NCBI RefSeq assembly: GCF_032335695.1
Contig: NZ_JACTOJ010000001.1
Span: 124,001-188,000 of the forward strand
DNA from: JACTOJ01 sp032335695
GTDB taxonomy: Bacteria; Bacillota; Clostridia; Clostridiales; Clostridiaceae
Direction of reading: 5' to 3'
Length of the DNA: 64,000 bases
This document shows positions 42,658-50,598 of this stretch, piece by piece; position 1 is the first letter of the stretch, and each line of letters begins with the position of its first letter. The translations under genes and the position numbers were made by a program. The notes under the pieces were generated by a model, which worked only from the letters and a program-made list of their open reading frames with translations, was not told the DNA's origin and searched no databases.

Positions 42658-42757
42658 AATTTATTACTCTTGACCAATAAAAAAAAGTAGACACAGTTCC
42701 AATAATATTACCTCTATGGCATATACCTTCGTTCCTCAATCCGTGTACTGCGTACAT
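42650..42757 (-). CDS. Possible 35-residue ORF upstream of the 112-residue gene
   Basis: An ATG-started frame (MYAVHGLRNEGICHRGNIIG and on to INFE) ends by overlapping the first bases of the 112-residue ORF by eight bases. No good ribosome-binding site is seen. Nested palindromes (CTCTATG/CATAGAG and TGTAC/GTACA around 42712-42761) suggest this may be a structured RNA or element end rather than a gene. Confidence 0.2.
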   Translation of the reverse strand: MYAVHGLRNEGICHRGNIIGTVSTFFYWSRVINFE

Positions 42758-42769
42758 AGAGTTGGTACA

Positions 42770-42815
42770 TAAAAAAGCTCCTACAACCCTTTATTTACAA
42801 AGGTCTATAGGAACT
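42770..42815 (-). terminator. Terminator of the rubrerythrin gene
   Basis: Read on the minus strand, 42799-42815 pairs with 42776-42792 (17 positions with a few wobbles or mismatches), followed by six T. Confidence 0.75.
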
Positions 42816-42845
42816 TTGTGAGCCACAAAAGTATATATGGTCGGC

Positions 42846-43391
42846 TTATTTAAAATATCTGTTCAAAAGACCTTGGAAAGCTCTTCCATGACGAGCTTCA
42901 TCCTTACACATTTCATGAACTGTATCATGTATTGCATCTAAGTTTAACTTCTTAGCAAGAGTAGCTAAATCCTTTTTACCTTGGCAAGCACCATGCTCAG
43001 CATCAACTCTAGCTTGAAGATTTTTCTTAGTATCAGCCCATACAACTTCTCCAAGAAGTTCTGCAAATTTTGAAGCGTGCTCTGCTTCTTCGAAGGCTAT
43101 TCTCTTATAAGCTTCAGCAATTTCAGGGTATCCTTCTCTATCAGCTTGTCTACTCATAGCTAAATACATTCCAACTTCTGAGCATTCTCCAGTAAAGTTA
43201 GCTCTTAATTCTTCAACTATTTTTTCATCTACTCCTTGAGCTACTCCGATAACATGTTCATCAGCCCAAGCCATTTCACCTTCAGTTTTTTCTATAAACT
43301 TTTCTTTTGGAGCCTTACAAACTGGACATACCTCTGGAGCAGTTTCTCCTTCATATACATAACCACATACTGAACAAACAAATTTCTTCAT
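42846..43391 (-). CDS. rbr: Reverse rubrerythrin (NADH peroxidase component)
   Basis: 181 residues. The rubredoxin Fe(Cys)4 site is at the N-terminus (C6-S-V-C9 and C22-P-V-C25), the reverse of classical rubrerythrin. A ferritin-like di-iron domain follows (ANFTGECSEVGMYLAMSRQADREGYPEIAEAYKRIAFEEAEHASKF, and DEARHGRAF at the end). Reverse rubrerythrins reduce H2O2 and O2 with electrons from NADH via a reductase and protect obligate anaerobes. It has its own promoter and terminator. A second copy survives only as a 3' remnant downstream. Confidence 0.95.
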   Translation of the reverse strand: MKKFVCSVCGYVYEGETAPEVCPVCKAPKEKFIEKTEGEMAWADEHVIGVAQGVDEKIVEELRANFTGECSEVGMYLAMSRQADREGYPEIAEAYKRIAFEEAEHASKFAELLGEVVWADTKKNLQARVDAEHGACQGKKDLATLAKKLNLDAIHDTVHEMCKDEARHGRAFQGLLNRYFK

Positions 43392-43467
43392 TTTTAATTC
43401 CTCCTATATCATTTATAATTTCCTTATTTTAAAATGGGTTTTTATATTTATATACCCGACAGCTATT

Positions 43468-43496
43468 ATTATAGGATAATTATTATTAAAATGCAA
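43468..43496 (-). promoter_or_regulatory. Promoter of the rubrerythrin gene
   Basis: On the minus strand TTGCAT, a 17-base spacer, perfect TATAAT. The spacer and start region are rich in TAATAAT/ATTAT sequence that could host a PerR-type site, but no clean palindrome is present. Confidence 0.6.
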
Positions 43497-43528
43497 TAGA
43501 TTTGGAAAAGTTTTTGGAAAAAGGTTTT

Positions 43529-44107
43529 TTATATGGATAATTCTAACCCTAAGTATTGTCTGCCGTCATCATCTATAAATTTAAGAGCTCCGTTATAAAG
43601 TATTGTCCCTGCATGGGAACCTTTTGTGATAACCACATAATTTTTTAGATTTCTATCCTCGCATATCGTATTAAATTTTAATGTATTAAATTCTTTTTTA
43701 AAAACAGCATTATCAAGTCCTGCCATTCCTAAGGAGTCAAACTCTTCATCTGATAACTTATTATCAAAATCAGTATCTCCAATTTTTATAAGTGCAGTTT
43801 TTAGATCCAAAGTAAGGGCAGCTTTTTTTATTGCTTTTCCATCAGAACCAAAGGCATTGATGTCTGAAGAGCTGTTGGATTTCCTTTCCATTTCTATTAC
43901 ATTGGCTGTTTCTGTAAGCATGCTTACATCAAATCTAAAATCAGCTGCATAAAGCCTTCTTGAATTTCCATCCTTGTATGCGCTGTTAATAAAAATTATT
44001 GCAGCAGAAAAAATAATTAATAATAAAATAAATGGAAGAAGTTTTTTTAATATATATATAACCGTATTAATCTTTGAGTGATGAATTTCAAAATTTTTGG
44101 ACTGCAT
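43529..44107 (-). CDS. Membrane-anchored protein with an EF-hand-like loop
   Basis: 192 residues; the family is not recognised. A short basic N-terminus precedes one transmembrane helix (about 16-41), leaving the C-terminal 150 residues outside the cell. Residues 111-122 (DTDFDNKLSDEE) fit the 12-residue EF-hand loop pattern with Asp at 1, 3 and 5 and Glu at 12, suggesting Ca2+ binding. The C-terminus (GSHAGTILYNGALKFIDDDGRQYLGLEL) looks beta-rich. It is minus strand, 91 bases beyond the end of fbp. Confidence 0.7.
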   Translation of the reverse strand: MQSKNFEIHHSKINTVIYILKKLLPFILLLIIFSAAIIFINSAYKDGNSRRLYAADFRFDVSMLTETANVIEMERKSNSSSDINAFGSDGKAIKKAALTLDLKTALIKIGDTDFDNKLSDEEFDSLGMAGLDNAVFKKEFNTLKFNTICEDRNLKNYVVITKGSHAGTILYNGALKFIDDDGRQYLGLELSI

Positions 44108-44198
44108 AATACTCTCATCCCTTTGAAATAAATTTATATAACTAATTTTAGTATTGCATTATTAATATATATTTATAACAAAGTAAAAAAGAAGTTAA

Positions 44199-46175
44199 TT
44201 ATATTCGCTCTTTTATTAATCCATTTCTGTAACACTCTAAAAGTAGCTCTAAATCCTTAATTTGATCCTTAAGTTCTATTCCTACGTCAGTGTTTTCAAC
44301 TGTTTGCCTGTTAAGCACCTTTTCTAAAACTTGAGTAGTTGATATTATATCAGTTTCATCTTCAATAGCTTTTTCAGTGGATTCAAAGGGTTCATGAGTA
44401 GCAAGTACAAGTCCATAAGAATTATATATTAATGTATAGCCTGCGATTCCTGTCTTTCTCTGATAAGCTTTAGATAATCCTCCATCTATTACCAAAAGTT
44501 TACCATTTGCTTTTATGGGACTTTCACCATTTTTAGCTTCTACAGGAACATGTCCATTGATTATATGAGAAAGCTCTGAATTTAACCCAAAATCCATTAA
44601 AATATTATGAACGATTTTTTCATTATCTCTATATTTGTAATAGTAATTTTTAATCTCTTCATGAGTTTTAATATCATCAATAAAATATCTTTCAAAAGTT
44701 TTCATAACATTTTTTCCAAAGAGAGGAGAATTAGGACCTGACCACAGATACCATATGTAATCCATATTTTTTTGTTTGTCTGCATCTTGGTTATTAGAAA
44801 AATAAGCATTTCTAACAAAAGTTTCGTATTTACCTAAAAGCTCCTTTCCTTTGTATTCTTTTCCGTCTAACAATATGGATTGAAAATTTCCATCTTTATC
44901 AAGTGGAATACAGCCGTGGTACAGAAGATTGTAATTGTAATTTAAATATATACTACCCTTTGATAATAGAAATTTCATGTGCTTTTGAAGTTTATCACTG
45001 TTTAAAAATGAATTTTTTATTCTATTTATTAATTCTTCTTCCTCTGCAGTAAGTTTATATGGATCTTTTGGATCTATAGTAGGAAAATAATTATCTTTAA
45101 GGGTATAAGTTTTTCCATTAATATCAATAGTTCCCGCAGCATAATCAATATCTTCCAAAATAATTCTACTATTCATATTAAATTCAGGTCTTCTCTTTAT
45201 CACAGCGCCTTCTAGTTTGAATTGAATTATAGATATAGCTTTATGCATCTTCGCAATTAAATCCATGTGTTTTTTATCGTAGCTGCAATCTGTTTCTATT
45301 TTAGCTTTAAAACTTTTGCAAGGATCATTTTTATATAATTCTAATGCAAAAGTAGCTAGTGGAAGAAGATTTATTCCATAACCTTCTTCTATAGTATCTA
45401 AATTAGCATATCGCAATGAAATTCTAAGCACAGTGGCAATGCAGGCCTCTGACCCTGCAGCGGCTCCCATCCATAATATATCATGATTTCCCCATTGAAT
45501 ATCAAGACTGTGATAATTCATAAGTGTATCCATTATAATATGAGCACCTGGTCCACGATCAAATATATCGCCTATTATATGAAGTCTATCAATAATTAAT
45601 CTTTGAATAAGATGTGAAATGGCTATTATAAAATATTTAGCACGACGAATTTTGATTATGGTCTTAATTATCTCTTCATAATAGGCTTGCTTGTTCGAAA
45701 TATTGTTCTGTTCATGAAGAAGTTCTTCTATGATATAAGCAAATTCCTGTGGCAGGGCTTTTCTAACTTTTGATCTGGTATATTTTGAAGATACAACTCT
45801 GCAGATTTCAATGAGTCTATAGAGTGTTACTTTATACCAATCATTTAGATTTCCTTCTGTAGCTTCTATGATTTCTAATTTTTCTTCAGGATAATAAATT
45901 AAAGTAGCTAAGGATTTTTTTTCTTCTACTCTTAAAGTATTGCCAAAGATTTCATTTATTTTAGTCTTTATAACGCCGGAACCATTCTTTAATACATGCT
46001 GGAAGGACTCGTATTCACCATGAACATCTGTAAGAAAATGTTCAGTACCTTTTGGCAGATTTATTATGGCTTGTAAGTTTATAATTTCTGTGCTGGCAGC
46101 TCCTATGTTGGGGTACTGTTTAGCTAATAGATTTAAATATTTTAAGTTTTCTTCATTAATATTCATATGGTTCAT
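44199..46175 (-). CDS. fbp: Fructose-1,6-bisphosphatase, class III
   Basis: 658 residues, the size of Firmicute class III enzymes. Metallophosphatase motifs are FLTDVHGEYESF, HIIGDIFDRGPGAH and WGNHDILWMGA; INGHVPVEAKNGESP and LVIDGGLSKAYQ complete the site. It removes the 1-phosphate of fructose-1,6-bisphosphate for gluconeogenesis, using Mn2+. The ATG at 46175 has GGAGG eight bases upstream; an ATG at 46181 is too close. The promoter spacer contains a perfect palindrome, so transcription is probably repressed by a regulator. Confidence 0.95.
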   Translation of the reverse strand: MNHMNINEENLKYLNLLAKQYPNIGAASTEIINLQAIINLPKGTEHFLTDVHGEYESFQHVLKNGSGVIKTKINEIFGNTLRVEEKKSLATLIYYPEEKLEIIEATEGNLNDWYKVTLYRLIEICRVVSSKYTRSKVRKALPQEFAYIIEELLHEQNNISNKQAYYEEIIKTIIKIRRAKYFIIAISHLIQRLIIDRLHIIGDIFDRGPGAHIIMDTLMNYHSLDIQWGNHDILWMGAAAGSEACIATVLRISLRYANLDTIEEGYGINLLPLATFALELYKNDPCKSFKAKIETDCSYDKKHMDLIAKMHKAISIIQFKLEGAVIKRRPEFNMNSRIILEDIDYAAGTIDINGKTYTLKDNYFPTIDPKDPYKLTAEEEELINRIKNSFLNSDKLQKHMKFLLSKGSIYLNYNYNLLYHGCIPLDKDGNFQSILLDGKEYKGKELLGKYETFVRNAYFSNNQDADKQKNMDYIWYLWSGPNSPLFGKNVMKTFERYFIDDIKTHEEIKNYYYKYRDNEKIVHNILMDFGLNSELSHIINGHVPVEAKNGESPIKANGKLLVIDGGLSKAYQRKTGIAGYTLIYNSYGLVLATHEPFESTEKAIEDETDIISTTQVLEKVLNRQTVENTDVGIELKDQIKDLELLLECYRNGLIKERI

Positions 46176-46218
46176 TGTCATTCCTCCTAGGAAGGATAAT
46201 TTCTCTTCTTATGCATCT

Positions 46219-46247
46219 ATTATATAGTATAAATACTATAAAGCCAA
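46219..46247 (-). promoter_or_regulatory. Promoter of fbp
   Basis: On the minus strand TTGGCT (46242-46247), a 17-base spacer, perfect TATAAT (46219-46224). Confidence 0.65.
46223..46240. promoter_or_regulatory. Perfect 8-2-8 palindrome in the fbp promoter spacer
   Basis: TATAGTATAAATACTATA lies between the -35 and -10, where a bound repressor would block RNA polymerase. The regulator is unknown. Confidence 0.55.
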
Positions 46248-46358
46248 AGCTTATTGGATAGTTATATTTTTAACTTTTATATTAACAGATTGATGAAACA
46301 TATATAATATTGATATACTATGCATATTAAGAACTATATATTTTATGGGAGAAGGATT

Positions 46359-47027
46359 ATGGAAGAAAATAGACTTGATAGAATAGAAAAAATAATGTTA
46401 TGTTTTTTCATTGTTTATCTTATAGTTAGCATTCCTATGGGGAGCTTAGGCTTTGTTCATCTATACATGATTTGGAATGTATTTTTGTCTTTATTACCTT
46501 TATTTTTTGCTAAGAGATTAAGAGGATATTTAGATTATTATAATAAAAAAATAATAGTGATAATATTATTTATCCTATGGTTTATATTTTTTCCTAATGC
46601 AGCCTATATGGTAACAGATTTTATACACATAAGCAATCAACCATTTTTTATAAAATCTAATATATATGGGCCAACAATGTATAACATGAATATTTATCCA
46701 TGGTTAAAGCTCATACATATTACTGTAGGAGAAACTTTAGCTGCTTTTTCTGGAATGCTGTCTCTTTATATTGTGCACGGCATAATTGTGGAAAAAAAAG
46801 GAAAGTTGATTGGATGCATTATATTAGAAATAATATGTATATTGAGCGGTTATGCCATTTATGTTGGAAGATTTTTGAGATTTAATTCCTGGGATATATT
46901 AAGACCTTTTCATTTATTATCGGAGCTTGCATTAAATTTTAATTCGTTTACTCTAAGCTTTTCATTTTTGCTTTCGATATACATATTGTTTTCATATACT
47001 ATTTTTTGTTTGTTTTATAAAAAATAA
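46359..47027 (+). CDS. DUF1361 integral membrane protein
   Basis: 222 residues from the ATG at 46359, with GGGAGAAGG upstream (an upstream in-frame ATG at 46320 lacks a site). Six or seven transmembrane helices. The stretches WFIFFPNAAYMVTDFIHI and GYAIYVGRFLRFNSWDILRPFHLL are typical of DUF1361, a family of unknown function. A single-gene unit divergent from fbp. Confidence 0.85.
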   Translation: MEENRLDRIEKIMLCFFIVYLIVSIPMGSLGFVHLYMIWNVFLSLLPLFFAKRLRGYLDYYNKKIIVIILFILWFIFFPNAAYMVTDFIHISNQPFFIKSNIYGPTMYNMNIYPWLKLIHITVGETLAAFSGMLSLYIVHGIIVEKKGKLIGCIILEIICILSGYAIYVGRFLRFNSWDILRPFHLLSELALNFNSFTLSFSFLLSIYILFSYTIFCLFYKK

Positions 47028-47031
47028 TACA

Positions 47032-47087
47032 GGGCCATGTCTTAAAATGCTGATTGAAATAAATTACAGCATTTTTTAACATAGCCC
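47032..47087. repeat. Inverted repeat/terminator between convergent DUF1361 and LysM-GH18 genes
   Basis: The outer arms GGGCCATGTCTTAAAATGCTG (first 20 bases shown in part: GGGCCATGT...AATGCTG, 47032-47052) and 47067-47087 (CAGCATTTTTTAACATAGCC then C) pair imperfectly. It shares the GGCTATGTTTTAAA-like terminus with repeats near 30984 and 62455. It probably also terminates both genes. Confidence 0.55.
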
Positions 47088-47092
47088 ATATA

Positions 47093-48379
47093 TTATTTTA
47101 CTACTTTAGTTATAGTAAACATGCTATCTAACAAATACCAATTCATTGGTGCCATCTTTCCTAGAGCCCAGAAACTAGCACCTCTTAGCCCGAATTGGTT
47201 AATAAGTTTATATTTTTCAAATAGACTCCTAGCATCTTCAAACCATACTACATGTTCAGCTCTGTTTTTATCATAATAATTGAAGTAGGGAGAAGCGGAT
47301 TTTCTATCATAGTTTATAGCAGCTCTGTTTTGTGCAGCTATTTGCACAGCTTCAACATACCCAATACTTTTAGCAAATTCTCCACCGGGCATGTATGGAA
47401 GCGTCCAGTCATATCCATAGAGGGGAATTCCCATCATTATCTTCTTTGGGGGAATTACTGAAACTGCATAGGTAATAACTTTTCTAACTTCATTAATTGG
47501 AGCAACTGCCATAGGTGGGCCACCAGACCAGCCCCATTCGTAGGTCATAATTATTACAAAATCTACAATTTGGCCATGTGCTTTGTAGTCGTGTGCACCA
47601 TGCCAAGCACCTTCTGTTATATCATAGGTTTTAGGAGCCAAAGCGGTTGCAACAGAGTATCTTGGATGAAGAGCATCTGTTAATTTTCTCAGAAAATTAT
47701 TATAGGCCTGTCTATTAGCTGGAGATATTCTTTCAAAATCTACAATAACGCCGTAATAACCCTTGCTTTTTATGGTAGATAGAATATTGTTAATAAGAGT
47801 CTTCTGAAGAGAATCGCTGGTCATTATATTGTTAATTAAAGTAGTATCAAAGCCTGCACCGCTGATATTAGTTACAGAAAGCAGAGGGGCAGTGTTGTAT
47901 TTTTTAGCTGAAGTTATTATATTTGAATCATTTATTGGGTCTAAGCCTCCGCTGGCATTTACATGATAGCTAAAAGGTGCTATATAGGTTAAGTAAGGGC
48001 CAGCTTCGTTAATCAATCTTGTTTCTCTTTCAGCATTTGATGGATTTATAAAGCCATTAGTTTCAATAACACCGTATCGTTTTGGCTTTTCAGGGATTAT
48101 GATAGTTCTTCCGGGAGAAAGTGAATTAGGATCTGTTATATTATTAGATTTTATTATGCTTTCAGGAGTTACACCAAATCTTTTGGCTATAGAATAAACG
48201 GAATCCCTAGGTTTTACTGTATATATGGATTCTACTCCAGGTATAATCAGGGATTGACCCACTACTAAATATGGGATATCATTTAGTCCATTAATTTTTT
48301 TTAAGGTATCTTCGTTTACTCCATATCTTCTTGCAATGGACCAGGGAGAATCTCCTGAAGTTACTATATGGAATCTCAA
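47093..48379 (-). CDS. Spore-type glycoside hydrolase, two LysM repeats plus GH18 (SleL/YaaH-like)
   Basis: About 428 residues. LysM 1 (FHIVTSGDSPWSIARRYGV... LIIPG) and LysM 2 (YTVKPRDSVYSIAKRFGV... IIIPE) bind peptidoglycan. The GH18 domain (about 105-420) carries the catalytic DFE in GYYGVIVDFERISP. SleL/YaaH proteins are N-acetylglucosaminidases that degrade spore cortex during germination. There is no signal peptide, as usual for spore-coat-located members. The TTG at 48379 is preferred because AGAGG lies 11 bases upstream; a GTG at 48388 overlaps that site. Confidence 0.88.
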   Translation of the reverse strand: MRFHIVTSGDSPWSIARRYGVNEDTLKKINGLNDIPYLVVGQSLIIPGVESIYTVKPRDSVYSIAKRFGVTPESIIKSNNITDPNSLSPGRTIIIPEKPKRYGVIETNGFINPSNAERETRLINEAGPYLTYIAPFSYHVNASGGLDPINDSNIITSAKKYNTAPLLSVTNISGAGFDTTLINNIMTSDSLQKTLINNILSTIKSKGYYGVIVDFERISPANRQAYNNFLRKLTDALHPRYSVATALAPKTYDITEGAWHGAHDYKAHGQIVDFVIIMTYEWGWSGGPPMAVAPINEVRKVITYAVSVIPPKKIMMGIPLYGYDWTLPYMPGGEFAKSIGYVEAVQIAAQNRAAINYDRKSASPYFNYYDKNRAEHVVWFEDARSLFEKYKLINQFGLRGASFWALGKMAPMNWYLLDSMFTITKVVK

Positions 48380-48580
48380 TAAAAGCACCTCTTTAATATT
48401 TTTACTGTATTATTATACTTAAGTTTGAGTAAATAAGTGAAGGAATATGAAAAAATACTTATTATTGGTGCACAATTAAAAAAATTTGTGATAGAATTAT
48501 TTAATAAAGAAAATACACAATATAATTATAACTTTATAAGTTTTATGTATTTTTATATTTTATATATGGAGGGATTATAT

Positions 48581-50038
48581 ATGGCTGGAGTATTAGATGG
48601 ATTAAAACCAGTTAAGGTTTTTAGTTTTTTTGAAGAAATAAGTAGGATTCCAAGAGGATCAGGAAATGAAAAGGGAATAAGTGATTACTTGGTTTCTTTT
48701 GCTAAGGAAAGAAATCTTGAGGTTATTCAGGATGAAGCTAATAATATAATCATAAAGAAAAATGGAAGCAAAGGTTATGAGAATTCTGCTACAGTAATCA
48801 TTCAAGGGCATTTAGATATGGTATGCGAAAAAAATCGTGCCACTGTTCATGATTTTGAAAAAGATCCTATTGAACTAGTAGTGGATGGAGATTTTATAAA
48901 AGCTAAAGGAACCACCTTGGGAGGAGATGATGGAATAGCTGTTGCTTATGCTATGGCTCTTCTAGATTCTGATGATATAGCTCATCCTCCAATAGAAGTA
49001 GTTCTTACTACTGATGAGGAAAGCGGTATGTCTGGAGTAATGAATTTAAAACCAGATCATATAAATGGAAGAAGACTTCTGAACATAGATTCAGAAGAAG
49101 AAGGACAGCTTTTAGTAAGCTGCGCAGGCGGCATGAGAACCAATGTAGCACTTCCAATAGAATGGACTGAAAGCAGTATAAAAGGAACACACCTTCATTT
49201 AAGAATTGAAGGATTGAAGGGCGGTCATTCTGGATCTGACATAAAATTGGAAAGAGCCAATGCCAATGTTACTCTTGGAAGACTATTATATGATATTGCA
49301 AAAAGTGTTGAATTTGAGCTTTCTGCAATAAACGGAGGAGCTAAAAATAATGCTATTCCTAGAGAAAGCGAAGCTTTTATTATAGTTAAGCATGAAGATG
49401 TGGATAAAATAAAAGCTAAAGTGGAAGAGTGGGAATCTATTCTTAAAAATGAATATAGAAACAGTGATAAAGATATCAGAGTGGAACTAGATGTGATTGA
49501 TGCAAAAGAGGAAAAAGTATTCTCTAAGGAAACAAAGGATAAAGCTATAAAGCTTTTAAATGTTATTCCTAATGGTATATATACTATGAGTACAGACATA
49601 GCAGGACTTGTACAAAGCTCTACCAATATAGGTGTACTTACTACCAAGGAAAATGAAATAGACTATGATAGTGCTGTAAGAAGCTCTGTAAGAACTCTTA
49701 AATACGATATACTTAATCAAACTATAATCATAGCAGAGGCTTTAGGTGCTAAAGTTAAGGTTACTTCAGAATATCCAGAATGGAAATATAATGCTAATTC
49801 AGAGCTTAGAGAAATTCTAAAAAAAGTATACAAGAGAATGTATGATGCAGAGCCTGAAGTAGTGGCTATACATGCTGGAGTTGAGTGTGGATTCCTTGAA
49901 GAGAAATTTGGAGCAATAGATATGATATCTTTTGGTCCTAATATATATGATGCTCATACTCCTGATGAAAGATTGAGCATATCTTCCACAGAAAGAACTT
50001 GGAACTATCTGCTTGAAGTTTTAAAAGAATTGAAATAA
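48581..50038 (+). CDS. pepD: Aminoacyl-histidine dipeptidase (Xaa-His dipeptidase, M20)
   Basis: 485 residues from the ATG at 48581, with GGAGGG seven bases upstream; the longer frame from 48437 encodes an unrelated AT-rich leader. Metal ligands are in IIQGHLDMVCEKN, TTLGGDDGIAVAYAM, LTTDEESGMSG and VECGFLEEKF. The lid domain carries GLKGGHSGSDI. It hydrolyses dipeptides, notably beta-Ala-His and Xaa-His, in the cytoplasm. A single-gene unit. Confidence 0.94.
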   Translation: MAGVLDGLKPVKVFSFFEEISRIPRGSGNEKGISDYLVSFAKERNLEVIQDEANNIIIKKNGSKGYENSATVIIQGHLDMVCEKNRATVHDFEKDPIELVVDGDFIKAKGTTLGGDDGIAVAYAMALLDSDDIAHPPIEVVLTTDEESGMSGVMNLKPDHINGRRLLNIDSEEEGQLLVSCAGGMRTNVALPIEWTESSIKGTHLHLRIEGLKGGHSGSDIKLERANANVTLGRLLYDIAKSVEFELSAINGGAKNNAIPRESEAFIIVKHEDVDKIKAKVEEWESILKNEYRNSDKDIRVELDVIDAKEEKVFSKETKDKAIKLLNVIPNGIYTMSTDIAGLVQSSTNIGVLTTKENEIDYDSAVRSSVRTLKYDILNQTIIIAEALGAKVKVTSEYPEWKYNANSELREILKKVYKRMYDAEPEVVAIHAGVECGFLEEKFGAIDMISFGPNIYDAHTPDERLSISSTERTWNYLLEVLKELK

Positions 50039-50045
50039 CAATATT

Positions 50046-50084
50046 AAAATGCACATAAATTAACATTTATGTGCATTTTATTTA
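50046..50084 (+). terminator. Terminator after pepD
   Basis: AAAATGCACATAAA pairs perfectly with TTTATGTGCATTTT around a 6-base loop. Confidence 0.85.
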
Positions 50085-50220
50085 TATATTTGTTGCTAAA
50101 ATGTTAAAATTGCTAAAAATTATTTAATTCTACTGAAATATATTTACATATATTAGCTTTTGTATTATGATTAACTATCATAATGAGAATAAGCTTTAAG
50201 CATAGGTGGGGGAGTTATTT

Positions 50221-50442
50221 ATGAGTTTGTGTCCATTTCTTTCAACTTCTGATGAAAAAATAAATTGCTATAAAGAATGCCCGTTTTATCACTATGAAGA
50301 AGATAGTGAAGGATGTCCTTTTAGAAAATCAAAGGCAAAAAGCACTATAAATATGAAAGAGATAGCTGGGTTTGATTTGACATATGATAATGAAGAAGAT
50401 AAGCAATTTATAGAAAGAATTTATGTAAAAAACTATTTTTAA
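50221..50442 (+). CDS. Small Cys-rich protein
   Basis: 73 residues from the ATG at 50221, with GGTGGGGGAG upstream. Four cysteines are in the first half (C4, C16, C20, C32) within CPFLS, NCYKECPFYHYEE and GCPFRKSK, repeating a C-P-F unit. This would suit a zinc or Fe-S site. The second half is acidic and Cys-free. The family is not recognised with certainty, though small clostridial proteins with this pattern exist. No signal peptide. Confidence 0.65.
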   Translation: MSLCPFLSTSDEKINCYKECPFYHYEEDSEGCPFRKSKAKSTINMKEIAGFDLTYDNEEDKQFIERIYVKNYF

Positions 50443-50527
50443 TAAAAATTATTTAGATATTATGGGTCTGACATTTATTTAATGAATAAGGGTATGCATT
50501 AAATATTTAAACGTTTGCCTATATAAT

Positions 50528-50579
50528 AGAGGTGCTTACTGGCTTTTGTAAAAGCGTGTAAGCACCTCTTTGACTTTTT
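50528..50579. terminator. Bidirectional hairpin between the Cys-rich gene and pncB
   Basis: AGAGGTGCTTAC (50528-50539) pairs perfectly with GTAAGCACCTCT (50558-50569), followed by TTGACTTTTT on the plus strand. The plus-strand tail is the better terminator. Confidence 0.75.
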
Positions 50580-50598
50580 ACAAAGGTTCTGCTTTAAA

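Noticed and set aside
42198..42769. Complete IS605 or TnpB element
   Set aside because: No frame resembles TnpA or TnpB; only end-like hairpins are present, so it is reported as a possible relic.
48437..48580. Longer N-terminus for pepD
   Set aside because: The leader encodes an AT-rich Tyr/Phe/Ile stretch unlike M20 enzymes, and GGAGGG sits just before the ATG at 48581.
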